A stretch of 64,000 nucleotides of DNA, from contig NZ_SEBS01000024.1 of the NCBI RefSeq assembly GCF_004211145.1, positions 1 to 64,000 of the forward strand, written 5' to 3'. Each line of letters begins with the position of its first letter. Position 1 is the stretch's first letter. The position numbers and the translations under genes are program-made. Positions 52,501 to 62,051 of the stretch are shown in pieces. The notes beneath the pieces were generated by a model. It had not been told where the DNA came from and made no database searches. It was given only the letters and a program-made list of their open reading frames with translations. Origin of the DNA: Flavobacterium sp. GTDB lineage: Bacteria > Bacteroidota > Bacteroidia > Flavobacteriales > Flavobacteriaceae.

Positions 52501-54703
52501 CGGCGGCGTGAATGCACAGGATTTCGAGATGACGAATGAAGGCAGCAGCATCAAGCTCCAATCGCAATCCACAGCAATGGACGCGCCACTCGAAGCGACG
52601 TTCACTGACTTTAAGCTCGAGACGATTACCGAAATCATCGCCAAGGACAGCAAGGAAGGTTTGTCAATAGGCGGAAGCCTGAACGGAAACGTATTGCTCA
52701 AAAACCTTGCGACGAATCCGGTTTTCACATCCGACCTGACGATCGAGCAACTCACGGTGAGCAAGGACACGGTCGGGAACGTGAACATCAAGGTCGACAA
52801 TATCGTTGCCAATACGTATCGCGCCGACGTGGTGATTTCAGGCAACGACAACCAGGTAAATCTCAACGGAAACTACCGCGCCGACACCAAGACTTTTGAC
52901 CTTGATCTCGACATGCAGCGTTTGCAGATGATGAGCGTTCAGGCGTTCAGTATGGGCCAATTGTCAAAAAGCAGCGGCTTCCTCTCGGGCAAACTCAAGG
53001 TCACGGGAACGGCCGACAATCCGAACATCGACGGAGACATCGCGTTCAACGATTCGAAATTCACGATCACGCAACTCAATTCGGAATTGCGCGTTTCAGA
53101 CGAACGAATCACGTTCAACAACGAAGGAATCAACTTCGATAAGTTCGAATTCGTGGATTCCGACAACAATAAACTAAGCCTCGACGGACGCGTGCTCACT
53201 CAGAATTACCGCGACTTCGGGTTCGACTTGAAAATCCGCGCCGACAATTTCAAGGCCGTGAATTCGACCGAAAAAGACAGCGACCTGTTCTACGGGAAAC
53301 TGTTTATCGACACGAATCTGAATGTCGCCGGAGATTTGAACAAACCTGTCGTGACGGGCTCGCTCAAGGTGAACAAAGACACGAAATTCACCGTCGTGTT
53401 GCCGCAACAGGATCCGGGAATCGCCGACCGCGAAGGAATCGTTGAATTCATCGACGTCGACAATCCCGAACTCACTGAAAAATTGATGACTGAAAAGGAT
53501 TCGCTGAGCACGTCGAAGTTCAAGGGAATGGACATCGACGTAAACATCGAGATCAATAAAGAAGCGACGCTTTCACTCGTAATCGACAAAGGAAACGGCG
53601 ATTATCTGGAACTCAAGGGCGAGGCGCGGCTCAACGGCGGCATCGATCCATCGGGAAAAACGAGTCTGACGGGACGTTACGAACTCAAGGAAGGTTTCTA
53701 CCAAATGTCGTTCAACTTGATCAAACGCAAGTTCGAGATCGCCGACGGCAGTTACATTTTATGGACGGGCGAACCGACGTCGGCCAACATCAACATTACG
53801 GCCGTTTATACCGCGAACACCGCGCCTATCGATTTGATCGGGAACCAATTAACGGGAACCGATTCTGAAAAGAACATCTACAAACAACGGCTTCCGTTCC
53901 AGGCGCAACTCAAGATGCAGGGCGAATTGTTGAAACCCGAAATCACGTTTGACATTGTCTTGCCCGACAAGAACTACGGCGTTTCAAGCGATGTCGTCGA
54001 TGCATCGAGGACCAAACTCGAAGAATTGAGACGCGATCCCGCCGAATTGAACAAACAGGTTTTCGCGCTTCTTTTGTTGAACCGATTCATAGGCGAAAAT
54101 CCATTCTCGAGCGAAGCCGGCGGTTTGTCGGGCGAGACGTTCGCACGCCAGTCGGTAAGCAAAATCCTGTCGCAACAACTCAACAACCTCGCGACCGAAC
54201 TGGTAAAAGGCGTCGAATTCAACTTCGATCTCGAATCGAGCGATGACTACACGACGGGCTCGCGCGAAAACCGCACCGACTTGAATGTCGCGGTTTCGAA
54301 ACGCTTGCTCAACGACCGACTCAACGTCACGGTCGGCAGCAGCTTCGGGCTCGAAGGTCCGCAGCAGGCGAATGAGGAAACGAACAACATCGCCGGAGAT
54401 TTGTCGGCCGAATACCAACTCACGCGTGACGGTCGCTATGCCGTGCGCGCCTATCGCAAAAACGAATACCAAATGGCGTTGCAAGGCCAAGTAATCGAAA
54501 CGGGCGTCGCGTTCATCATCACGATGGATTACAACAAATTCAACGAACTGTTCCATCGCAGCCCCGAGGAAAAGCGAATGATACGCGAAGACCGCAAGCG
54601 CAAGAAAGAGAAAAAGGAAGCCGATGCGAAGAAAAAAGCCGAGAACGACGCCAAATTAAAAGAACTTGAACAAACTGAACCGGAAGATGGAAGCCAGGAT
54701 TAA
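49589..54703 (+). CDS. tamB: TamB-like translocation and assembly module protein (TTG start)
   Basis: A 1704-residue envelope protein with one N-terminal membrane helix (about 13-33, WTVGIVIGLFLLIVLLIQV), a very long repetitive beta region of AsmA/TamB type (for example VEINSIDLKGINANVTR, LDGRLIKADFNGYTYKNLDL) and a TamB C-terminal DUF490 domain (about 1130-1600). The tail is Lys/Glu-rich (about 1660-1704). TamB spans the periplasm and is thought to move phospholipids or outer-membrane proteins to the outer membrane with TamA/TamL. The start is TTG at 49589: a TAA stop lies six codons upstream in frame with no ATG between, and the first residues NKYVRKSLKI match the usual N-terminus. The tamL gene follows, its longest frame overlapping this stop. 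Confidence 0.92.
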   Translation: MNKYVRKSLKISAWTVGIVIGLFLLIVLLIQVPAVQNYIKDKAVTYLEGKIKTPVRIDRIEIGLPKKVIVEGVFLRDQKGDTLILAEKIAVDIDLFKLMSNTVEINSIDLKGINANVTRSRDSIFNFDYILKAFDSGEPKDPNAKPMKFSIKKVNLDRIKVRFDDAITKNDLTVALHHFDTKIKKFDLDKSDFDVPKITMDGLKLSLKQGELIREIGQNTAEVADSLAKNPSFKIKLGEIDFKRISIGYDNAGTRLNSGLSLDKLRMKFDKTDIQKQTLAISAMEMKGLKGGFTIGKIKQVKMNREIQLESKAANTGWNVKLDQADISDVNFRFDDENSAPVAKGIDYKHLELSKFKLKATQLSYTTSVISGNVREFAMRDKSGVEIEELRTDFFYGQTRAHLKNLYLKTPNTLVRDHVVVTYPSLESIKENPGELGVNASFDDSHLAFSDILQFVPTLADTNPFKDNPNAIVFLNGSVSGKLRDLTIPNIEISGIGNTRLAASGRIIGLPDAKNAYFDLNIREVNTTAKDINGFVPPGTIPNNIQLPTNILLSGTFKGKANNLNANLNLKSSFGNAKVKATFDARTKNREKYNADVALDNFDLGKLLKNDSIGKISLKTKVIGTGLDPKTATAKLDGRLIKADFNGYTYKNLDLKGDIKNGKFNATASMDDPNLTFDMVSSGNFRDKYPAVKLDLNIDMADLDKLNLHAGPMKLKGKVVADMDSTNPDMLNGTVNAYHFVIANEKEQFQLDSLTATAVSTADSTKLALKSQFLRAEMNGKYKLTKVGTALSNTIAKYYSTKPKSEARKEDVGNQEFEFSADVNNDPVLLKLVPELTRLEPIHIEGGYKSSIDSLAVKGTIPRLVYADNTISGGVIDIHTEQDSLVYNINIDQIENKQFQLPDTNLNGTVKDNVVTYTLRVRDLSGKEHYRIAGDMKAIEQITQIHLNPDGLVLNYDPWTIATDNKISLGSGGVNAQDFEMTNEGSSIKLQSQSTAMDAPLEATFTDFKLETITEIIAKDSKEGLSIGGSLNGNVLLKNLATNPVFTSDLTIEQLTVSKDTVGNVNIKVDNIVANTYRADVVISGNDNQVNLNGNYRADTKTFDLDLDMQRLQMMSVQAFSMGQLSKSSGFLSGKLKVTGTADNPNIDGDIAFNDSKFTITQLNSELRVSDERITFNNEGINFDKFEFVDSDNNKLSLDGRVLTQNYRDFGFDLKIRADNFKAVNSTEKDSDLFYGKLFIDTNLNVAGDLNKPVVTGSLKVNKDTKFTVVLPQQDPGIADREGIVEFIDVDNPELTEKLMTEKDSLSTSKFKGMDIDVNIEINKEATLSLVIDKGNGDYLELKGEARLNGGIDPSGKTSLTGRYELKEGFYQMSFNLIKRKFEIADGSYILWTGEPTSANINITAVYTANTAPIDLIGNQLTGTDSEKNIYKQRLPFQAQLKMQGELLKPEITFDIVLPDKNYGVSSDVVDASRTKLEELRRDPAELNKQVFALLLLNRFIGENPFSSEAGGLSGETFARQSVSKILSQQLNNLATELVKGVEFNFDLESSDDYTTGSRENRTDLNVAVSKRLLNDRLNVTVGSSFGLEGPQQANEETNNIAGDLSAEYQLTRDGRYAVRAYRKNEYQMALQGQVIETGVAFIITMDYNKFNELFHRSPEEKRMIREDRKRKKEKKEADAKKKAENDAKLKELEQTEPEDGSQD

Positions 54704-54773
54704 ACATTACTTTTATCTTTTTTGCAGCAGATTCGCGGATTTTGCTAAGCATTTTTCCACGCAACAATCCGTA

Positions 54774-57104
54774 TTGAAATCTGCGGATCCGCGACTAAAA
54801 AAAATTCTCGGCCTACTAATTTGCGCGCTGATCGCAGCCTGCAGCAACACGCGTTTCCTTCCCGAAGGCGAACTTCTGTACACGGGAACCGAAGTCACCG
54901 TCAAAGATTCGGTCATGAAGAAAAAAGACCGCAAAGCACTCGAAAAAGAATTAAAAGGATTGGTGCGCCCGATTCCGAACAAATCCATTCTGGGTCTGCG
55001 TCCGAAATTATACATCTACAACATCGCGGGCGAACCCAAGAAAGAAAAGGGTTTCCGACACTGGTTGCGCAACAAAGTCGGTGAAGCGCCCGTGCTTTTC
55101 AGCAAAGTCGATCTCGATTACAACGCCGATATATTGCAGAATTACGCTGAAAACAAAGGTTACTTCAAAACCAAGGTCTCGGCCGATTCCACACGCAGCG
55201 GCAAGCGCGCAAAATCAGAATTTACGGTCACGCCGGGCCCGAGATATACCATCAAGAGCGTCACGTTCCCGAAGGACACGCTAGATTCGACTGATCTCGA
55301 CAGCACGATCGCCAGGACGCAACGGCGCAGCCTGCTGAAGGTCGGGGACGGTTATGACCTTGATATCATCAAGGACGAACGCGAGCGCATCGACAATCGG
55401 CTCAAGCAGAAAGGGTATTTCTTTTTCAACGCCGATTATCTGAAAGTGCAGATCGACAGTACGATCGGCGAACACAAGGTCGATTTGTTCGTGAAGGTAA
55501 AATCGGACACGCCCGAGGACGCGAAAAAAGTTTACCGAATTAACGACATTTTCATCTATCCGAACTACACGCGCCAACGCGATACGGTCGGCGTGGATTC
55601 GACCGACGTCACGTATTACAATGACTTCACGATCATCGATAAGAAAAACTTGTTCAAACCAAGGATTTTCGACCGCACGATGTACTTCAAGAAAGGCGAC
55701 GTCTACAGCCGCACGAACCATAATTTAACATTGAACCGACTCACGAACCTGGGTGTTTTCAAGTTCGTCAAAAACGATTTTAAAGTGGTCGACGATGAAG
55801 AAGGAACCAACCTCGATGCGTTTTATTATTTGACGCCGCTTCCGAAGAAATCGATCCGCGTGGAAGTCGTCGGAAAAACGAATTCGGCGAATTATACGGG
55901 AACCGAACTCAACGTGAACTGGAGCAACCGAAACACGTTCAAAGGCGCCGAATTGCTGCAGATTACGGCTTTCGGCGGGCTCGAAGTCCAGGTTTCGGGA
56001 CAAAACAAAGGCTTCAACGTGTACCGCGTCGGTGGCGAAGCGAATCTGGTCTGGCCGCGTTTCATTTCGCCTTTCAAGTTCGAATCGGCAAGCGGTTTCA
56101 TGCCGAAGACCAAAGCAACGTTGGGTTACGAGTATCAGATGCGCGAACAATTGTACTCGCTCAACTCGTTCAAGGGTTCGTTCAGTTATTTGTGGAAGGA
56201 AAACGTGCGCAAGGAACACGAGTTAAAAGTCACCGAAGTCACGTACGTAAATCCGGGAAACATCACCGATTTGTACCGACAACGCATTCTAGAAGATGAA
56301 ACCGGAACGCTCGAAAAAGTAATCCAGCAGCAATTGATTTTCGGACCCGTGTATTCATACACATATACGAACACGATGCGCCAGCGACTCAAAAACACGA
56401 TCTATTTCAAAGGGACTTTGGACGTTGCGGGAACGATCGCCGGATTCGCGACGGGCGCAAATGTCCAAAAAGGCGACACGACGAAGGTTTTTGGCGTGCC
56501 GTTCAGCCAGTATGTGAAGATCGAGGCCGAGTTCCGACACTATCACAAGTTTAATCCGAACACACAATTGGCGAGCCGCGTAATCTTCGGGTATGGATAT
56601 TCGTATGGGAATTCGGGCGAATTGCCGTTCATCAAACAATTTTTCATCGGAGGAACGAATAGTATCCGAGCGTTCAGGGCGCGCTCGATCGGGCCTGGAA
56701 CATTCTACGAGGACGTACCCGACGACGATTTCCTACCCGATCAATCGGGAGACGTAAAACTCGAAATGAACACTGAAGTCCGACAAAAACTATTTAGTGT
56801 CGTGCACGGAGCGGCTTTCATCGACGCCGGAAACATCTGGCTTCGCAACAACGGAACGGCCGAAAATCCAAAACCCGGAGCGAAGTTCACGGGCAAATTC
56901 ATGAACGAACTCGCCGTGGGAACCGGATTGGGATTGCGTTTCGACCTGTCGTTCCTCGTGCTCAGAACCGACTTGGCGTTTCCGCTTCGCAAACCGTATT
57001 TACCTGAAGGCGACCGTTGGGTTCTCGATCAGATCGATTTCGGAAGCGGCGCTTGGAGGAAAGAGAATTTGGTGTTTAATTTGGCGATTGGATATCCGTT
57101 TTAG
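54774..57104 (+). CDS. tamL: TamL-like BamA/TamA-family outer-membrane lipoprotein
   Basis: An Omp85-superfamily protein of 776 residues from the proposed TTG start at 54774. The leader LKKILGLLICALIAACSNT has a lipobox with Cys at about 23, as in TamL, the lipid-anchored TamA variant of Bacteroidota. POTRA-like repeats (about 35-330; TPGPRYTIKSVTFPKDTL) precede a C-terminal 16-strand barrel with the Omp85 motif IGGTNSIRAFRARSIGPG (about 635) and last strand LVFNLAIGYPF. The frame is open from an ATG at 54666 inside tamB, but residues encoded by 54720-54795 come from an intergenic repeat (agattcgcgg ... ctgcggatccgcg), which makes that long N-terminus doubtful. It pairs with TamB. Confidence 0.88.
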   Translation: MKSADPRLKKILGLLICALIAACSNTRFLPEGELLYTGTEVTVKDSVMKKKDRKALEKELKGLVRPIPNKSILGLRPKLYIYNIAGEPKKEKGFRHWLRNKVGEAPVLFSKVDLDYNADILQNYAENKGYFKTKVSADSTRSGKRAKSEFTVTPGPRYTIKSVTFPKDTLDSTDLDSTIARTQRRSLLKVGDGYDLDIIKDERERIDNRLKQKGYFFFNADYLKVQIDSTIGEHKVDLFVKVKSDTPEDAKKVYRINDIFIYPNYTRQRDTVGVDSTDVTYYNDFTIIDKKNLFKPRIFDRTMYFKKGDVYSRTNHNLTLNRLTNLGVFKFVKNDFKVVDDEEGTNLDAFYYLTPLPKKSIRVEVVGKTNSANYTGTELNVNWSNRNTFKGAELLQITAFGGLEVQVSGQNKGFNVYRVGGEANLVWPRFISPFKFESASGFMPKTKATLGYEYQMREQLYSLNSFKGSFSYLWKENVRKEHELKVTEVTYVNPGNITDLYRQRILEDETGTLEKVIQQQLIFGPVYSYTYTNTMRQRLKNTIYFKGTLDVAGTIAGFATGANVQKGDTTKVFGVPFSQYVKIEAEFRHYHKFNPNTQLASRVIFGYGYSYGNSGELPFIKQFFIGGTNSIRAFRARSIGPGTFYEDVPDDDFLPDQSGDVKLEMNTEVRQKLFSVVHGAAFIDAGNIWLRNNGTAENPKPGAKFTGKFMNELAVGTGLGLRFDLSFLVLRTDLAFPLRKPYLPEGDRWVLDQIDFGSGAWRKENLVFNLAIGYPF

Positions 57105-57157
57105 GTTAATTAGTAAATCAGTGAATGGACGTTTTGGCTAATTAAACGCTTAACGAA

Positions 57158-60100
57158 TTAAACCCCAACGGGCAAATACACATAAAACGACGCGCCCTCG
57201 CCCGCCTGGCTTCTTGCCGTAATGAATCCATGGTGGTTTTCGACGATTTTCTTACACAAAGCGAGTCCGATACCGGTTCCTGAAAATGAGGTTCGTTGAT
57301 TCAATCGTTGGAAGATCGTGAAGATTTGCGCCGCGTATTTCTGGTCGAACCCGATGCCGTTGTCTGAGAAAATCAACTCCAAAAATGAAACGTCGTTGGG
57401 TAATTTCGTCTCGAACGGAATGTCCTGATTCCTGACCACACGACATTTTATAGTGAGCACGGGCGATACTTCGGTGAACTTCAACGCATTTCCGATCAGG
57501 TTCGAAAACAATTGGTTCAACTGCAACGGGATCGCCTTGATCGAAGGCAACTCATCGACGAGCACGACCGCGCCTTTTTCCTCGATGAGCAATTCGTAAT
57601 CGGTGAGCACGTTTTGTAGGACCGCATTGATGTCGACGGTTACAAAATGGTCTTCGGTTTTTGACAATCGGCTGTAATTGAGAACCGCGCGAATCAGGTC
57701 GGACATTCTTTCAGCCGACGAATTTATCTTCTCGAAGTATCGGTTCACGGCTTCAGGATCGCCCATGCTACGTTCGAGCATTCCCGTAAACATCTGGATC
57801 TTGCGCAACGGTTCCTGCAAATCGTGTGACGCGATGTACGCGAATTGCTCGAGCTCGCGGTTCTGGAATTCGAGTTCGGCGTTGTATTTCTTCATGCGAT
57901 CCTCTGACAATTTTCGCTCGGTAAGATCGCGCGTCACTTTTGAAAAGCCGATCACGTTGTTTTCGCTGTCGTGAAGCGCCGTGATCGAAATACTTCCCCA
58001 AAAAACGGTGCCGTCTTTCCTGACGCGATAACCTTCGTCAGTGGCGCGGCCGTTCAATGCGGCTTCGGCGATCAGGCGTTGCGGCAAACGGGTTTGTTGG
58101 TCTTCAGGCAAATAAAATATCGTGAAACTCCTGCCGACGATGTCGTTTTCGTTGTAACCTTTAATGTTTTCGGCACCTCGATTCCAGTTGAGGATCGTGC
58201 CGTCGGTATCGAGTAAGATGATCGCGTAATCCTGGACTTCCTCGGTCATGCGCTGGAAACGTTCCTCGCTCACACGGAGTTCCTTGTCTTTCTCTTTGAG
58301 ACTTTGCGTCCGGTCGATGACTTTTTGCTGCAATTTCGATGTCCGAAGTTTCTCATTCGTGATATCGAGCACGGTTCCGAACATTTTTGCGGGTTCGCCC
58401 GTCGCGTCGTTCTCGATTTTTCCGTTGAGCCGAATCCAATGCACCGAACCGTCGTCCCAAATGATCCGCGCCTCATAAAACAACAACCCGGTTTGCATGG
58501 CCTCGTTCACGGCTGCGTTTCTCGTGACGAGATCGTCGGGGTGGATTTTATCGACAAAGTCGGAATGGTGAAACGATGTCGCGGCCGCATATCCAAAAAT
58601 CTCGGCCAAACGATTCGAGTAGATGAACGAATCTTCGTGGAAAACCCATTCGAAACTTCCCATCCGAGCGGCTTCTACCGCCAGTTTATGACGAATTTCG
58701 CTCGCTTGGATCGCGTTGCGCGTCGTTACGCTTTCAGTTATATCGTCGGCGACGACCATGATACCCGACACCGTTCCGTCTTCTTCGTAAAACGGTTCGT
58801 ACACGAATTTGATGTAGATCTTCTCGGCGGTTCCGTTCCGAAGCACTTCGAGCGGCATTTCTTCAGCGATATACGTTTCGCCGCTGTTGTAAACTTGGGT
58901 TAGCAAATCGCGGTAACCTTGGCGCGCGACTTCGGGGATGCCTTCGAAAACAGGGCGATTGAGCATCGTTTCGGCGTCTTTCCCCCAAATATCGAGAATG
59001 CGTTGGTTCGCGGTTTCCACGATAAAATCCGAACCGCGAAGCAAACAGATCGCGACCGGAGCCTGCATGAAAACATTATGTAGCTGGCGGTCGATGTGTT
59101 CACGTGTCTTGGCCATCCTGAGCTGCGAATGGATGCGCGCGAGCAGTTCCTTGGCAGAGAACGGCTTGACCAGATAATCGTCGGCACCCAATTCGTAGCC
59201 TTCGATTTTGGCCTCTTCACCTGCGCGTGCCGATAATAAAAGTACGGGGATATGTTTCGTGACCGGATCCGATTTCACGTGTTGCAACATCTCGATCCCG
59301 TCCATCACGGGCATCATGATATCGCTCACGATCAGATCAGGGCTGAATTCGGCGACTTTTTCGAGTGCCTGTTTTCCATTTTCGGCCAGAATGACATTGT
59401 AGTGTTTTTCGAGCAGTTTGACTATATAATCCCGCATGTCGGCATTGTCGTCGGCCACAAGGATTTTGTATTGTTGGCCGTTCGATTTGGGTTCGGCGAC
59501 AGGATCAGTTTCGGGAACATTATGCAACACTTCTTCGCTGTAACGCGTCGGGACGATCTTGTCGGGCAATTCGTCGGTGGCGATTTCCTCGTCGTGCAGA
59601 TGTTTGCGTCCGATAGGCATTTGAATCGAGAATACCGTGCCTTCGCCTTCGACGCTCTGCACTGAAATCGTGCCGTGGTTCAACTGTACGAGTTCCTTCA
59701 CGAGCGACAATCCGATTCCCGAACCTTCGTAACTGCGGCCTGCGGCGTTCTTCACACGATGGAAACGCTCAAAAAGATGCGGCATCTCCGATTCCGGAAT
59801 TCCGGTTCCCGTGTCTGAAACGGTTAAAGTCACATGACTTTCGCTTTCGATGACGCTGACGGTAATTTTGCCCGAAAGCGTGTATTTGTAAGCGTTCGAA
59901 AGTAAGTTGAGTACGATTTTTTCCCACATGTCGGTGTCGACGAAAACCGCGGATTTTACGTCGGTCCGAATTTCGAAGTCCAAACCGACTTTGTCGAACA
60001 GCGATTGGAACGAACTCGCGAGATCGGCCGTGTATTGTCCGAGACAGATCCCACGGAACTTTACCTTGACGCGTCCGGCCTCGATTCGGCTGAAATCCAG

Positions 60101-61315
60101 CAACGAATTCACCAATCGCAGCAATCGCATCGCGTTCCTGTGCGTGATTTCGAGGTTTCCCTTGTCTTGGGTCGTGAAATTTTCGGCCGACGAGTTCAGC
60201 ATTTCCTCGATCGGGCCGAGCATCAACGTGAGCGGCGTCCGGAACTCGTGGCTGATATTGCTGAAGAAAATCGTCTTCGCCTGATCGATCTCGGCGAGCG
60301 CCTCTGCCCTTTTCTGTTCGCGTTTGAGTGCGTAAGCGTTGTTGAGCGCCGTCGAAATCTGGTCGGCTATCAAATTGAAAAAGTCGATATAGTCGTCGTC
60401 GAGCAGTCGATGCGGATTGAGCCCGACCGATAACAACGCGAACGGGAATTCATGATCGGGCTGTAAAATCGGGAGCAATAAGACGTCGTTCGGAGATTCT
60501 TCCCAAAACGGACTGTTCATGCTTCCGAAACGTTCGATCACATTCGAAACGGTCTGGATTTTACCGGTTTGGATGACCTGCCATAACTCGGGATATACTT
60601 CTTTTTGTGCTTCGATATAAATGACCTCGGGCGCGAGTGATTTCGGGAGTTCGTAGAGATCGCCCACAAGTTTCATCTGCGTGCCATCGTTCGATATCTC
60701 ATAAAGCGCCACCGATGGAAAATCCTGCGGGTTCGCCTCAAGCGCCTGCAACGATTTTTGATAAATCTCGTGATTCGTCTTTACGCCCGAGATATTCTTG
60801 GAAATCTCACGCAACGTGCGCAACTGGCGTTCGCCCATGATGCGTCTGGTGTCGTCGGTGTTGGCGCAGATAATGCCTTGGGTCGTGCCGTCGTCTCCGG
60901 GAACCGGGCTGTATGAAAATGTGTAATAGGTTTCTTCGACATAGCCGTTTCGGTCCATGAGCAGTAAAAGTGCCTCGTCGTACGTCCCGGTGTTTTCCTC
61001 CATTACGGTCTTGGCGCGCGGCTCGACTTCGTTCCAGATTTCCTTCCAGACGACAGACGCGGGTTGCCCGAGCGCCTCGGGATGTTTGCCTCCGACGATC
61101 GATTTGTAGGCGTCATTGTAGATGTTGATGAGCTCGCTTCCCCACCAAACGAACATAGGTTGGCGCGAGGTCAGGATAATCCGGATCGATGTGCGCAGAC
61201 TTTGCGGCCACGTCGACGGATCACCTAAAGGTGTGTCGCTCCAGTCTTTTTCGCGTATGAGTTGTCCGAGTTCGCCTCCGCCATCAAGAAATGATTTTGC
61301 CGAAACTACAGTCAT
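57158..61315 (-). CDS. hybrid sensor histidine kinase with two kinase cores
   Basis: A 1385-residue cytoplasmic sensor: PAS-like domain (about 45-170, PMFVWWGSELINIYNDAYK), GAF-like domain (about 185-335), first HisKA (phospho-His in NISHEFRTPLTLML, about 355) and HATPase (about 455-570), receiver (about 620-735, acceptor Asp in LIVSDIMMPVMDG), then three PAS domains (about 755-870, 880-1000, 1030-1145) and a second HisKA (YIASHDLQEPLRKIQM) with HATPase to the end (GTGIGLALCKKIVENHHG). No membrane helix. Two complete kinase cores in one chain are unusual and look like a fusion of two adjacent genes. The response regulator at 61317 is one base upstream and is its likely partner. Confidence 0.92.
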   Translation of the reverse strand: MTVVSAKSFLDGGGELGQLIREKDWSDTPLGDPSTWPQSLRTSIRIILTSRQPMFVWWGSELINIYNDAYKSIVGGKHPEALGQPASVVWKEIWNEVEPRAKTVMEENTGTYDEALLLLMDRNGYVEETYYTFSYSPVPGDDGTTQGIICANTDDTRRIMGERQLRTLREISKNISGVKTNHEIYQKSLQALEANPQDFPSVALYEISNDGTQMKLVGDLYELPKSLAPEVIYIEAQKEVYPELWQVIQTGKIQTVSNVIERFGSMNSPFWEESPNDVLLLPILQPDHEFPFALLSVGLNPHRLLDDDYIDFFNLIADQISTALNNAYALKREQKRAEALAEIDQAKTIFFSNISHEFRTPLTLMLGPIEEMLNSSAENFTTQDKGNLEITHRNAMRLLRLVNSLLDFSRIEAGRVKVKFRGICLGQYTADLASSFQSLFDKVGLDFEIRTDVKSAVFVDTDMWEKIVLNLLSNAYKYTLSGKITVSVIESESHVTLTVSDTGTGIPESEMPHLFERFHRVKNAAGRSYEGSGIGLSLVKELVQLNHGTISVQSVEGEGTVFSIQMPIGRKHLHDEEIATDELPDKIVPTRYSEEVLHNVPETDPVAEPKSNGQQYKILVADDNADMRDYIVKLLEKHYNVILAENGKQALEKVAEFSPDLIVSDIMMPVMDGIEMLQHVKSDPVTKHIPVLLLSARAGEEAKIEGYELGADDYLVKPFSAKELLARIHSQLRMAKTREHIDRQLHNVFMQAPVAICLLRGSDFIVETANQRILDIWGKDAETMLNRPVFEGIPEVARQGYRDLLTQVYNSGETYIAEEMPLEVLRNGTAEKIYIKFVYEPFYEEDGTVSGIMVVADDITESVTTRNAIQASEIRHKLAVEAARMGSFEWVFHEDSFIYSNRLAEIFGYAAATSFHHSDFVDKIHPDDLVTRNAAVNEAMQTGLLFYEARIIWDDGSVHWIRLNGKIENDATGEPAKMFGTVLDITNEKLRTSKLQQKVIDRTQSLKEKDKELRVSEERFQRMTEEVQDYAIILLDTDGTILNWNRGAENIKGYNENDIVGRSFTIFYLPEDQQTRLPQRLIAEAALNGRATDEGYRVRKDGTVFWGSISITALHDSENNVIGFSKVTRDLTERKLSEDRMKKYNAELEFQNRELEQFAYIASHDLQEPLRKIQMFTGMLERSMGDPEAVNRYFEKINSSAERMSDLIRAVLNYSRLSKTEDHFVTVDINAVLQNVLTDYELLIEEKGAVVLVDELPSIKAIPLQLNQLFSNLIGNALKFTEVSPVLTIKCRVVRNQDIPFETKLPNDVSFLELIFSDNGIGFDQKYAAQIFTIFQRLNQRTSFSGTGIGLALCKKIVENHHGFITARSQAGEGASFYVYLPVGV

Positions 61316-61316
61316 T

Positions 61317-61700
61317 TCATTTTAGGATTTTTTCGAGCAATTGTTGCAAGTCAGTCATATTCGATGGTTTGGTCAAAAATTCGGTTGCACCAAGCGCGAG
61401 CATTTCCTCGGCGACATTGGGCGCAACGCCTGTCGAATATACGTAAATTGCGGTTTTATTCAAACGATTTATTTTGCGGATTTCTTCAAGTGTTTCGCGT
61501 CCGCCCATCATGGGCATGTTCATGTCGATGAAAATCACGTCGGGCGAGAAATTTTCATCCGATAATCTGGACATCGCCTCTATGCCATTATTGGCGAAAG
61601 TACATTGTATGGTGGAATCGATCGTATGGGCGGCGTCGCAGAAAAAATCCTGGTCATCTGCATCGTCATCAATAAAAAAACACTGCTTTGGGGAAGCCAT
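61317..61700 (-). CDS. single-domain response regulator
   Basis: A 127-residue CheY-like receiver: acidic cluster in FFIDDDADDQDFF (8-20), acceptor Asp in VIFIDMNMPMMGG (about 56), Thr/Ser in YSTG and Lys in FLTKPSN. No output domain. Its stop is one base before the start of the hybrid kinase, so both are co-transcribed; it is probably a phosphate shuttle. It is the closest intact relative in the window of the damaged regulator at 48621. Confidence 0.94.
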   Translation of the reverse strand: MASPKQCFFIDDDADDQDFFCDAAHTIDSTIQCTFANNGIEAMSRLSDENFSPDVIFIDMNMPMMGGRETLEEIRKINRLNKTAIYVYSTGVAPNVAEEMLALGATEFLTKPSNMTDLQQLLEKILK

Positions 61701-62051
61701 GATCGTAATAGGATAAATTGAGTGGTACTGATTTTCGCGTCGGAATGGACGTATTTAACTTTTCATCATTCCGGAAGCCGCAAAACGCATACGCCAAAAA
61801 CTGATTCGGGTTTGCAACCAAAGTTTTGACGTGACTGATTTTATGGGGTTGTTCGCATTCATGACATAATCTTTAACGGTTGCATACAAAAGTCGGTATC
61901 GCATAACGAATTATCTTACAGCATTACCATTCGCACCTTGTACGGTTACAATACTTGTGTGTCAAAGATGTAAGCTTTGCAACTGATTTTATAAGGCAAA
62001 TTTCTGCCAGAAAACAAATCTTTGTGTGAACGTTGCAAAATCGCAAAAAAC
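61701..62051. other. divergent promoter region between the response regulator and ku
   Basis: About 350 bases with no ORF or hairpin of note. A -7-like AATCTTTG (near 62018) precedes the ku start by about 30 bases. Nothing else is recognised. Confidence 0.4.
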
